From assembly GCA_937960435.1 (NCBI GenBank), contig CALGPN010000025.1, forward strand, positions 106,028-170,027: a stretch of DNA of 64,000 bases. Direction: 5' to 3'. Below the pieces are notes generated by a model. It searched no databases. It was not told the DNA's origin and saw only the letters and a program-made list of their open reading frames with translations. A program made the position numbers and the translations under genes. This DNA is from an uncultured Desulfosoma sp. (GTDB lineage Bacteria; Desulfobacterota; Syntrophobacteria; Syntrophobacterales; DSM-9756). Positions 41,795-49,513 of this stretch are shown here, piece after piece (the first letter of the stretch is position 1; every line of letters begins with the position of its first letter).

Positions 41795-43097
41795 TGCCTG
41801 CGCGGTTTGCTGTGGACTGTTGGAGGAGTCGATCCAGCACGTCCCAAAAGCCGGGAAAGGATTTGGCGACCGTGGTTGCGCCGTCGATGACCGTTCCGGG
41901 AACTCTCAAGCCTAAAACGGCAAAAGACATGGCGATCCGGTGATCATTGTAGGTGCGGATCACGGCGCCGTTGCGGGGAGGACCCTGTATGCGTAAGCCG
42001 TCCGCGATTTGTTCCACGGAAACCCCCAGACGCCGAAGTTCGGTGCCGACGGCATCCAGCCGATCGCATTCCTTGATGCGCAAATGGGCGACGTTTCGGA
42101 TGGTGGAAACCCCGTCGGCGAAGGCACACACTACCGCCAGCGTGGGAACCATATCCGGCATGGCGTTCATGTCCACGTCCACGGGAAGGAGCCGATGGGG
42201 GCCCTGGACGCGCACCCCGCGATCTTCCCAGCGGATTGTGCAGCCCATGGTGCCCAGGACGTCCAGAAATCGGCAATCCCCCTGAAGCGCATCCGGGCTC
42301 AGAGGGTATGTGAGCACATCGCCGCCCGTCAAGGCCGAAGCGGCCCAGAAATACGAAGCGGACGAACAATCTCCCTCCACTTCCATGCGAAACGGCGCGA
42401 GGCGCTGCGGCGCCGGAACCACGACCTCATGGGACCCTTCGCGGCGAAATTGCACGCCGACCTCGGCCATCATCTGCAGCGTGATGCTCACGTAAGGGAA
42501 AGACGCCACCGGATCCTTCCATCGCACAACGACGGGCCCTCGGGCTTGGGTCGCGGCCATGAGTACGGAAGACAGGTACTGGCTGCTTTCCGAAGCATCC
42601 ACAACCGTTCGCCCAGCGTTCAAACCTTGGGTTTCCAAGGTGAGCGGCGGGCACGGCCCCTCGCCCAGATAACGGACCACAACCCCCAAGGGCTTTAGAG
42701 CCTCCGCCAAAGGGCCGACGGGACGCTGTCGCAGCCGGGACGACCCGTCAAAAACAAACGTGCCTCGGCCCACCGCCGCCAGGCCCATAAGGAGACGTAG
42801 GCTCGTTCCGCTGTTGCCGAGATTCAGCGGTTCGGTCGGGGCGACCCAACGATATGCCGGGGGGCGCACGCGGATCGTCGCCCCCTGCCAATCGAGATGC
42901 ACGCCGAGACGGCGCAAGGCTTCGGCCGTAATGCGCGTGTCTTCGGCATCCAGGGCGTTTTCGATCACGCTTTCCCCGTCGGCCAAGGCCGCCAAGATCA
43001 ACGCCCGGTGTGTGACGGACTTGGACCCCGGAATGGGCACCGCGCCGCGCACCGGCATCACACACGGCACGGCTCGCCGATTTGCCGATTCATTCAT
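41784..43097 (-). CDS. aroA: 5-enolpyruvylshikimate-3-phosphate synthase
   Basis: EPSP synthase of 437 residues, step six of the shikimate pathway. Motifs: AVPIPGSKSVTHRALILAAL, LGNSGTSLRLLMGLAA (PEP and S3P sites), DASESSQYLSSVLMAA, and the RIKECDRL near residue 335. The start MNESANRRAVP... overlaps the aroE stop by 8 bases. The gene is transcribed with aroE, pheA and a DHQ synthase II gene under the attenuator at 46116-46248. Confidence 0.95.
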   Translation of the reverse strand: MNESANRRAVPCVMPVRGAVPIPGSKSVTHRALILAALADGESVIENALDAEDTRITAEALRRLGVHLDWQGATIRVRPPAYRWVAPTEPLNLGNSGTSLRLLMGLAAVGRGTFVFDGSSRLRQRPVGPLAEALKPLGVVVRYLGEGPCPPLTLETQGLNAGRTVVDASESSQYLSSVLMAATQARGPVVVRWKDPVASFPYVSITLQMMAEVGVQFRREGSHEVVVPAPQRLAPFRMEVEGDCSSASYFWAASALTGGDVLTYPLSPDALQGDCRFLDVLGTMGCTIRWEDRGVRVQGPHRLLPVDVDMNAMPDMVPTLAVVCAFADGVSTIRNVAHLRIKECDRLDAVGTELRRLGVSVEQIADGLRIQGPPRNGAVIRTYNDHRIAMSFAVLGLRVPGTVIDGATTVAKSFPGFWDVLDRLLQQSTANRAGNDG

Positions 43098-43938
43098 GGA
43101 AAACCTTTCTTACCGCCAGGGCGGCAGCCCTTCGCAGCGCCTCCCGCATGGCCGACTCCGGCGCAGGCCGGTTCAGCCACCACGACAGCTGTTCCACCCC
43201 TTGATAAAGCAACATCTCCAGACCATCCACCACTCGGGCCCCGGCCACCTTCGCCCGATACAACAGGGGCGTTTCCAAAGGTGAGTACACAATGTCCATG
43301 ACCACCATGTGGGGCGAAAAAAAACCCTCGGGGATGGTGAAATCATACGGCGTTCCCGACATCCCTGCGCGCGTGGCATGAACAACAATGTTCGGCCTGC
43401 ACAAAGCCAGTTCGCTCAAAGGGACCCACCCACAGCCGAAGGCTTCGGCCAAATCCCGCGCCCGGTGATCCGTGCGGTTGACGACAAGAACCTGGGCCCC
43501 GCGTTCCAGCAGCCCGTAAACCACCCCGCGGGCCGCCCCGCCCGCCCCGATGACCAGCGCCGAGGCGCCCCGCAAAGAGGCAACCCGTTCCAGAGCCCGC
43601 ACGGCTCCCAGCCAGTCCGTGTTGCGACCTTCCCAGCCGGATTCGGTGCGACGCAGCGTGTTCACGGCGCCGATGGATCGCGCCGACGTATCCACCCGTC
43701 CACAGACGGTGAAGGCGTCTTGTTTGAAAGGCACGGTAACGCTGAGGCCGCGAAACCCAAAACGTTCCAACACATCCAAAGCATCCCCGAAGTCGTCTGC
43801 CTCCAAGGCCAAATAGCACGCGTCGATCCCCAGGGTCGAGAAAGCGGCCCGCATCATGGCCGGACTGAGGCTGTGCCGCGCCGGACGGCCGACAACACCG
43901 TAAAGGTCGTGCTGGACCGATCGCACCAAAACCTTCAT
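43090..43938 (-). CDS. aroE: shikimate dehydrogenase
   Basis: Protein of 282 residues that reduces 3-dehydroshikimate with NADPH. Motifs: YGVVGRPARHSLSPAMMRAA (substrate serines), FRGLSVTVPFKQDAF (catalytic Lys region), GAVNTLRR, and the nucleotide fold VIGAGGAARGVVYGLLERGA. The ATG 43938 is 15 bases downstream of the pheA stop. Normal length and full motif set, so active. Confidence 0.95.
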   Translation of the reverse strand: MKVLVRSVQHDLYGVVGRPARHSLSPAMMRAAFSTLGIDACYLALEADDFGDALDVLERFGFRGLSVTVPFKQDAFTVCGRVDTSARSIGAVNTLRRTESGWEGRNTDWLGAVRALERVASLRGASALVIGAGGAARGVVYGLLERGAQVLVVNRTDHRARDLAEAFGCGWVPLSELALCRPNIVVHATRAGMSGTPYDFTIPEGFFSPHMVVMDIVYSPLETPLLYRAKVAGARVVDGLEMLLYQGVEQLSWWLNRPAPESAMREALRRAAALAVRKVFHE

Positions 43939-43953
43939 CTGGGGATCTCCTCC

Positions 43954-45075
43954 TTAGCCCCCGAAACGGGATCGTTCCACATCGAACCGAATGGGCTTCA
44001 TGGGGTTGGCTCGAGGGTAAGACCCCAACACCTTGAGGAAGGTGGTTCGTTCCGACGCTTCCTTCAAGGCGGCCTGAACGGTTTCATCCCGTTCGTGGCC
44101 CGCGATATCGGCGAAAAACAAATACTGCCACGGATGCACCCGATTGGGGCGCGATTCGATCCGGGTCATGTTGAGGCCGTATTGGGTGAAGGATTCCAAG
44201 ACCTTGTAGAGGGCTCCCGGCTTATCCGCCACAGCGAAAAGAAGAGACGTCTTGTCGTCTCCGGTCGGGGCGTTTTCCTTCAGGCCGAGGACGATAAAAC
44301 GGGTGGTGTTTCCCGGGTGGTCCTCGATGCGCTCGGCCAGAACATGCAGGCCGTGGTTTTCCGCCGCCTTGGTGTTGCAGATGGCGGCGGATGCGGGGTC
44401 GGCCGCCGCCGATTGAGCGGCTCGAGCCGTAGAAGCACACTCAAAGATTTCCACACCTCGGAGGTTTTCCGAAAGCCATCGGCGGCACTGGCCGACCGCG
44501 TGGGGATGGGCGTAAATCTTTCGAACGGCTTTGAGATCGGCTGTCGAAGCACAGAGAGAATGGGCCACTTCCAAATAACATTCCCCTACAACCCGAACCG
44601 GCCGCTCATACAGCAGGTCCATGGTCTGGCCGATGCCGCCTTCCAGGGAGTTTTCGATGGGCACCAGGGCGATGTGGACCAACCCCTTGCACAAGGCATC
44701 GAAGACATCGAGGAGCGTGGCCTGAGGCTCGTAGCGCGCCGTGTGGCCGAACACGGATATGGCCGCAAGGTGGCTGTAGGTCCATTCAGGCCCGAGAAAG
44801 GCTACTTTGAGGGGCTGCTGAAGCGTGCGGGAAGCGGCCAGGATTTCCCGGTAGATGGCCCGCACCGACGCGCCACTCAAGGGACCCGGGTTGGCTTCCA
44901 CCAGCCGCTTGCACACGGCTTCCTCCCGGCCGGGATCGAAGGTGTCCAACCCCAGTTGGGCCTTGATCCGTCCCACTTTCTGAACAAGGCGCATGCGCTC
45001 GTTCAAAAGTTCCAGGAGGCGCGTATCCAACGCATCGATCTCTTGCCGGTACTTGGACAAAGGATGTTCTTTCAT
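43954..45075 (-). CDS. pheA: chorismate mutase-prephenate dehydratase
   Basis: P-protein of 373 residues, committing chorismate to phenylalanine. Residues 1-90 form the AroQ chorismate mutase (LSKYRQEIDALDTRLLELL), about 95-275 the prephenate dehydratase (VAFLGPEWTYSHLAA, LVPIENSLEGGIGQT, NTTRFIVLG), and about 285-360 the ACT domain with ESRPNR for Phe binding. Its ATG overlaps the upstream stop (TAATG). Regulation is expected at two levels: Phe feedback on ACT and the Phe/Tyr attenuator at the operon head. Confidence 0.95.
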   Translation of the reverse strand: MKEHPLSKYRQEIDALDTRLLELLNERMRLVQKVGRIKAQLGLDTFDPGREEAVCKRLVEANPGPLSGASVRAIYREILAASRTLQQPLKVAFLGPEWTYSHLAAISVFGHTARYEPQATLLDVFDALCKGLVHIALVPIENSLEGGIGQTMDLLYERPVRVVGECYLEVAHSLCASTADLKAVRKIYAHPHAVGQCRRWLSENLRGVEIFECASTARAAQSAAADPASAAICNTKAAENHGLHVLAERIEDHPGNTTRFIVLGLKENAPTGDDKTSLLFAVADKPGALYKVLESFTQYGLNMTRIESRPNRVHPWQYLFFADIAGHERDETVQAALKEASERTTFLKVLGSYPRANPMKPIRFDVERSRFGG

Positions 45076-46070
45076 TACCGCTCCATGATGGTTTCCGAGA
45101 CCGGAATGCCGAAATGGCGGCCTTCGGCCGCCAAAGCCACCCGAACCCGGTCACCTGGCTGCAGCTGCGTTACGGAAAGACCGCCGCCGTCGGCGCCGGT
45201 CAAGCAAACGGTTTCCGCATTTTGGAGAAGAAGGCTTCCGGAACGGTCTCCGCACAGCGCCTCCACAAGGACCAGCGGGCGCCGTTCGATCTTGCATCGG
45301 CCGACGACGGCTTCCTGAGCCGCCCCGGAAGCGTCCACGACGAGAATGCGATCTCCGGCGGCCAGTTCGCACAGATACCGCGTTTTCCCTTCGGACACCT
45401 TGATGTAGGCATGAACGCCGCCTGCATTGATGCGGAAGGGCCGCGGCGCCACATAGGGATTTCGGCGCGTTTCCGCCTGCACAAGAAAGAGAAACCCGGC
45501 GCTATTGCCCACTAGGGCCCCCTGCCCTTCCTGCATGATGAGGCTCGTGTCCACGCAGACACGGTCGCCCATCCCCACGGGCCTCACGGAAACGATTTCG
45601 GCCACGTCCAACAATTGCGCAGGGACGGCGGCGCGAACCTTGAAGGCCCAGCGCCGCAGCGTCTGGGGATCCGGAGCGCGCAAGATCACGCCGGCAACCC
45701 CCCTTTCCAGAATCCCGAGGGCCGTTTCCAGCCGGCTTTCCGAATCCACGGCCACGAGCAGCCGCCCTGGTCGGGCTACGAGATTTTCCAAGGGGATGAT
45801 TTCCCAATCGGGGTGCGTCACGGCCACCGTCCCGCCCCGCTCCAGAATCACCATCGCTTCGTGTTCTTCTTCGGGATTGCGCACCGATACGCAGTGCACC
45901 TCACGGCCCGGCACCCAATCGCCGTCTTCACTGACCACCACGATGCGGCCAAGGGCTCGAATCTTTTCCGCCATGCCCGGAGGAGCGACCACCGCATCGG
46001 CACCGGATTCCAAGGCCGTGGTCACCATGTCCGCATCCCAACGGTCCACCTGCACCCACACTTCTTTCAC
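45075..46070 (-). CDS. 3-dehydroquinate synthase II (archaeal type)
   Basis: Protein of 331 residues that makes 3-dehydroquinate from 2-amino-3,7-dideoxy-D-threo-hept-6-ulosonate, an alternative to AroB. It begins MKEVWVQVDRWDADMVTTAL and shows DVAEIVSVRPVGMGDRVCVD (two blocks), MQEGQGALVGNSAGFLFLVQ and GGVHAYIKVSEGKTRYLCEL, typical of the archaeal-type family found also in some deltaproteobacteria. The matching ADH synthase gene is not in the window. First gene after the attenuator. Confidence 0.92.
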   Translation of the reverse strand: MKEVWVQVDRWDADMVTTALESGADAVVAPPGMAEKIRALGRIVVVSEDGDWVPGREVHCVSVRNPEEEHEAMVILERGGTVAVTHPDWEIIPLENLVARPGRLLVAVDSESRLETALGILERGVAGVILRAPDPQTLRRWAFKVRAAVPAQLLDVAEIVSVRPVGMGDRVCVDTSLIMQEGQGALVGNSAGFLFLVQAETRRNPYVAPRPFRINAGGVHAYIKVSEGKTRYLCELAAGDRILVVDASGAAQEAVVGRCKIERRPLVLVEALCGDRSGSLLLQNAETVCLTGADGGGLSVTQLQPGDRVRVALAAEGRHFGIPVSETIMER

Positions 46071-46115
46071 CCGCTCTCTCCCCCTTTTCGCCGTCGCCCT
46101 GCCGGCAAGGTCAAT

Positions 46116-46144
46116 AAAAAAGGCCGAGGGCTGAACCCCCGGCC
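46116..46144 (-). terminator. attenuator terminator before aromatic operon
   Basis: On the minus strand, GGCCGGGGG-TTCAG-CCCTCGGCC forms a 9-bp stem (one G-U pair) with a 5-base loop and six U residues (46121-46116), ending 45 bases before the start codon at 46070. It is positioned to stop transcription ahead of the operon when the leader peptide is fully translated. See the leader peptide at 46186-46248. Confidence 0.88.
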
Positions 46145-46181
46145 TGTGTTTCGATCCACGTCTTCGTCCCGCGACCTTTCA

Positions 46182-46191
46182 GGGGTCAGCC
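46182..46191 (-). promoter_or_regulatory. antiterminator half-site overlapping leader stop codon
   Basis: The 10 bases GGCTGACCCC (minus strand) are complementary to GGGG-TTCAGCC in the terminator's 5' arm (46139 to 46129), with one bulged base. They overlap the leader's UGA stop. A ribosome finishing the leader would cover them, favouring the terminator; a ribosome stalled at the Phe/Tyr codons leaves them free to antiterminate. Confidence 0.7.
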
Positions 46192-46248
46192 GACACACGC
46201 CTCCCCGAAAAAGTACCCGCGGCAAAAATGACGTTTTTTCGTTTGCAT
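46186..46248 (-). CDS. Phe/Tyr-rich leader peptide controlling aromatic operon
   Basis: A 20-residue open frame, MQTKKRHFCRGYFFGEACVG, with three Phe and one Tyr codons in a seven-codon stretch (residues 8-14). AAGGGG lies 9 bases before its ATG and the sigma70 promoter at 46279-46307 is just upstream. This is the arrangement of pheL-type leaders. It would sense charged tRNA-Phe and tRNA-Tyr for the pheA-containing operon. It is too short for standard gene finders. Confidence 0.75.
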   Translation of the reverse strand: MQTKKRHFCRGYFFGEACVG

Positions 46249-46278
46249 CCTTTCAGACCCCTTTCCAAGATTTCGTCC

Positions 46279-46307
46279 CTTGTAAAAAAACCCCGTCCCC
46301 ATGTCAA
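46279..46307 (-). promoter_or_regulatory. sigma70 promoter of aromatic operon
   Basis: Minus strand: a perfect -35 TTGACA (46307-46302), a 17-base spacer and TACAAG (46284-46279, four of six to TATAAT). The predicted transcript would start near 46272, about 24 bases before the leader peptide ATG. Confidence 0.72.
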
Positions 46308-46507
46308 GCTCTTAAAGGCCTGAGAAACAGTGAACGCATGGGCCGTTTTCACGGTTGCCCTCGAAAAAGGCTTTGTCACGCGCAAGCCGTTTCAAGGCGG
46401 AAATCCCTTGATTTCCCTTTCGAATGCTCCTAAACGATTCTTCACACCCCAAGTTCTAAGACACCGAATCCATGAGACCTACATGCCTCTGATTCATGGA
46501 GACCGTC

Positions 46508-46920
46508 ATGGATGCACAGTTTTACAGGGACCTTCTGGATGGCATCGCCGATGGAGTCTATTTCGTCGCCCCTGAGAGGCGCATTATCTGAGAGGTAAAC
46601 TGCTGCGCATGGTGGCCGGCGCGTTGAAAAACGGCGTTCGGGCAATGGATGCCGTGTGTCGATGGGGCGGGGAAGAATTCGTCGTCATCACCCGCAACAT
46701 CTCCCATAAAGAACTTTACGCCCTGGCTGAAAGACTCCGCATGCTCGTCGCCCACAGTTGGGTCGAGCATGGCGCTCAGAAGATTGCCGTCACGGCCTCA
46801 TTCGGAGGCGCCATATCCCGCCCGGGGGAAAGCGGCGAAGAGGTGCTGCGCCGTGCCGACGCCCAACTTTATCGCAGCAAAGCCGAGGGAAGAAACAGGG
46901 TCAGTTTGGATCCCCTCTGA
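46508..46920 (+). pseudogene. broken PAS-GGDEF diguanylate cyclase
   Basis: The start of a PAS-diguanylate cyclase survives at 46508 (MDAQFYRDLLDGIADGVYFV, then PERRII) with GGAGA upstream, but it stops at 46592. From about 46592 the C-terminal half of a GGDEF domain continues in another frame (LLRMVAGALKNGVRAMDAV, RWGGEEF, RADAQLYRSKAEGRNRV). The PAS core and the first GGDEF half are missing, so an internal deletion of perhaps several hundred bases joined the ends. CTGAGAGG occurs twice at the junction (46572-46579 and 46588-46595). The fragment is probably inactive although GGEEF itself remains. Confidence 0.8.
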
Positions 46921-47050
46921 TGTTTCCCACCCTACCCGGGTTTTTTGTTGTTGGCGAACCAATGAGCAGGGCCAATCTGGATCCGCTCGGATCCTTCCGC
47001 TCGTGCCGGCGCCTCCGGAAAAATGAAGCTCCCTGTTTCGGCTGTCGGGT

Positions 47051-47833
47051 TCACGTGAGGAAAAGATCGCCGATGAGATAGGTTTTGGCTTTTCCGGCAA
47101 TTTCCACGCGATCGCCTAAGTGCCTGCAAAACAGTTCGCCCCCTCGTGAAGACACTTGGAGCGCATGAAACACCGTTTTCTGGAGTCGCTCTTTCCAGAA
47201 AGGCACCAAAGACGTGTGGGCCGACCCCGTGACGGGGTCCTCGTCCACACCGACTTGAGGGGCAAAAAACCGGGACACAAAATCCACATTCTTTCCCGGA
47301 GCCGTGACGATAAGGCCCCGGGCGTCGATGGTCTTGATGTGGGCAAAATCCGGTTCAAGGTTTCGGATGTCTTCTTCGCTCCCGAAAACGAGGAGGTAAT
47401 CCGTCTTGCCTCGATAGGCTTCGAGCGGCGCTCTTCGAAAACATGCCGACAGACTGCCGGTCACCGGGCAGGGAACGAGGGTGTCTACGGGAAAATTCAT
47501 GGCCAGCAGGTCCACTCGCCGAAAAACCGTCAGAAGCCCGCTTCGTGATTGAAAAGTGATGGTGTGCCCTGAATAGCCCAAGTGCTGGAACAAGACATGG
47601 GCCGCAGCGAGCGTGGCATGGCCGCACAGGTCCACTTCCACCTTCGGCGTAAACCACCGGATGGCATAGCCTCCCTGATTCCCGACGAAAAAGGCCGTCT
47701 CGGAAAGGTTGTTTTCCCGGGCGATGTCCTGCATGGTCTCTTCGGGCAACCACCCGGTTTCCAAAGGACACACCGCAGCGGGGTTTCCTCGAAAAAGCCT
47801 GTCAGTGAAAGCATCCACCTGATAGAGCTTCAT
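47051..47833 (-). CDS. PhzF-family isomerase-like protein
   Basis: Protein of 260 residues of the diaminopimelate-epimerase fold: MKLYQVDAFTDRLFRGNPAAVCPLE at the N-terminus (first 20 diagnostic), ARENNLSETAFFV, and VDEDPVTGSAHTSLVPFW near the C-terminus. GGGGGAGA precedes ATG 47833; the longer upstream frame is not homologous. PhzF relatives act in phenazine formation, but most family members, including this stand-alone gene, have no known substrate. Confidence 0.85.
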   Translation of the reverse strand: MKLYQVDAFTDRLFRGNPAAVCPLETGWLPEETMQDIARENNLSETAFFVGNQGGYAIRWFTPKVEVDLCGHATLAAAHVLFQHLGYSGHTITFQSRSGLLTVFRRVDLLAMNFPVDTLVPCPVTGSLSACFRRAPLEAYRGKTDYLLVFGSEEDIRNLEPDFAHIKTIDARGLIVTAPGKNVDFVSRFFAPQVGVDEDPVTGSAHTSLVPFWKERLQKTVFHALQVSSRGGELFCRHLGDRVEIAGKAKTYLIGDLFLT

Positions 47834-47987
47834 TCTCCCCCTTGTTTGCCCGTCGAATTGGGTTCCTCTGAGTGTGGCAGAAGCAGGATCGGTCCTCCGG
47901 AGCCCGTGCCGGGGCAAATCTGGGATGAAAGAGCCGGCATGGACCCCGATTTGCCCCATCCCTGCAGGCTGTGCCGTCACGCCTTCG

Positions 47988-48296
47988 TTATTTTTGGACT
48001 TTTAAAAGGCTCTTGACGGACCTTACCCCCTTGATTTGTTTGATCTTGGAAACAATCCGCTCCTCGGCTTTCTTGTCGTTGATGAATCCCGTAAGCACGA
48101 CATTGCCCTTGGTCGTCGTGACATCAATCTTCAGGAATTTTGCATCCGGGTCGTTGATGATGATGCCATTGGCCTCCGTCGTAATGCTGGCATCGTCGAT
48201 GTATTCTCCCGCCGTTTTTCCCGTGAGCGAGCTGCAGCCGAAAAAGAAAGCCACGCTCAACACGACCAGAACCGTAATGCTTATCCATCTTTGCAT
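47988..48296 (-). CDS. BON-domain lipoprotein
   Basis: Protein of 102 residues with a signal peptide ending in the lipobox AFFFGCSS, then a single BON domain (about 35-100; IDVTTTKGNVVLTGFI, KIKQIKGVRSVKSLLKV). BON domains bind phospholipid and stabilise the envelope under osmotic stress. GGGAGG precedes ATG 48296. It is upstream-oriented with the ChaN-like gene at 48329 on the same strand, 32 bases away. Confidence 0.85.
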   Translation of the reverse strand: MQRWISITVLVVLSVAFFFGCSSLTGKTAGEYIDDASITTEANGIIINDPDAKFLKIDVTTTKGNVVLTGFINDKKAEERIVSKIKQIKGVRSVKSLLKVQK

Positions 48297-48328
48297 GATC
48301 TGCCTCCCTCTTGCTGGTGTGCATACCC

Positions 48329-49513
48329 TCATGGTTCAAAATCGACTTTGATCTCCATGACACTTCCGCCGCGCTCCAGTGTGAATGCGACGCCCTTCTG
48401 CTCACTGCGAAAGCGTCGGTGTAAAGCCTCCAGATCCTCGACAGGTTGCCCGTCCACGGCGACAAGGAGGTCGCCGGGAAGAAAGCCCGCCTTCTCGGCC
48501 CGACTGTTCGGCACAACCTCCAACACCCGCAATCCCTTTCCCCCGGGGTTCTTTTGCAAAGACAGGCCGAGGCGTTTCCCATGACCCGGCGCCGGTTTTT
48601 CCGCGGCGGTCACCACGAGATAGTCGCCCACATCGGGCGTCACCGCCTCCGGGATCTCATCAGTCGCCACGGGGACCACGACGGCATAGCGATGCTCCAA
48701 CCGGCGACGCACTCTTTCGGGGATCCCGAACCTTTGGTTGACGTGCCCTTTGCCGGCCAGCACCACCACATGATCCAGAGGCTCTTGGACCATCCACACG
48801 GCGAGGCTTTCCGCCATGGTCTCATCCCAAACAAGTTGCGCCTGGTAAAAGCTTTCAAAATCCCTGATCCCGCCCGGCATGTGCATCCTGAACTCTTCTT
48901 GAATGTACGCGCGATGGGCGGCATCATCCATGAAAAAATGATGGGCGATCTGGCGGCGTTCCTCATCGCTCAAAGAATCCAGACCCTGGCGGGAAACCTT
49001 GCGGACAACCGTCGGCGGGGCGTTCAACGCCCGCATGGGAAGATTTTTTTCCCGAGCCAAGGCAAACACGGGCCGATAGCCGTCGAAGGGAAAGCCCCAG
49101 TGGCGTTCCCAGCCCGCCGCCTCGAGAAACGCCTCTTCGTCCAGAGCCCCGTGCACCCAAAGGTCCAGCGCCGTTTGCTCCGTTCGGGGAAGCATCTCCA
49201 GCCCAATGCCGATTTTCTTTCCAAGTTCGGAAAGCCCTTGGATGACCTTGTGCTGTACCTCGTGATCCGCCATCCGGGCATGGACTTCCCCCACATAGAT
49301 CAGGCGAACCTTTCCCAACGCATTGATCAGGTCTTCAAGGGAAAGTTTTTGCCCGGTGTGGAGATCGACAATATCCCCCGGTTGGAGCGGCAGCCTCCAC
49401 AAGCGGCCGGAACCGACCGCCTCCGGCCTTTCGACGGCGGCACAGCCGCAGAGCATGGAAAGGGCTAGCCACGGGAAAAGGTTGCCCATTCGTCTTCTGA
49501 GCTTCTTGAGCAT
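48329..49513 (-). CDS. ChaN-like lipoprotein with C-terminal PDZ domain
   Basis: Protein of 394 residues. A signal with lipobox SMLCGCAAV leads to a ChaN/TraB-type domain (about 60-300; LIYVGEVHARMADHEVQHK, GIGLEMLPRTEQ, MRALNAPPTVV, VVVLAGKGHV), and a PDZ domain follows (about 315-390; VVPNSRAEKAGFLPGDLL). ChaN of Campylobacter binds haem, and TraB-like relatives may be metalloproteases; the His of GEVH and the Glu of LEM are retained. The PDZ could bind a protein C-terminus. Next to a TraB/ChaN-like gene of unknown role. Confidence 0.82.
   Translation of the reverse strand: MLKKLRRRMGNLFPWLALSMLCGCAAVERPEAVGSGRLWRLPLQPGDIVDLHTGQKLSLEDLINALGKVRLIYVGEVHARMADHEVQHKVIQGLSELGKKIGIGLEMLPRTEQTALDLWVHGALDEEAFLEAAGWERHWGFPFDGYRPVFALAREKNLPMRALNAPPTVVRKVSRQGLDSLSDEERRQIAHHFFMDDAAHRAYIQEEFRMHMPGGIRDFESFYQAQLVWDETMAESLAVWMVQEPLDHVVVLAGKGHVNQRFGIPERVRRRLEHRYAVVVPVATDEIPEAVTPDVGDYLVVTAAEKPAPGHGKRLGLSLQKNPGGKGLRVLEVVPNSRAEKAGFLPGDLLVAVDGQPVEDLEALHRRFRSEQKGVAFTLERGGSVMEIKVDFEP

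Noticed and set aside
43309..45318. 669-codon plus-strand frame opposite aroE and pheA
   Set aside because: Antisense to two well-supported genes with complete motif sets and no recognisable protein features.
46179..46385. 68-codon minus-strand frame over the attenuator
   Set aside because: It overlaps the leader peptide in another frame, begins upstream of the promoter, and has no ribosome site; the 20-residue leader explains the signals better.
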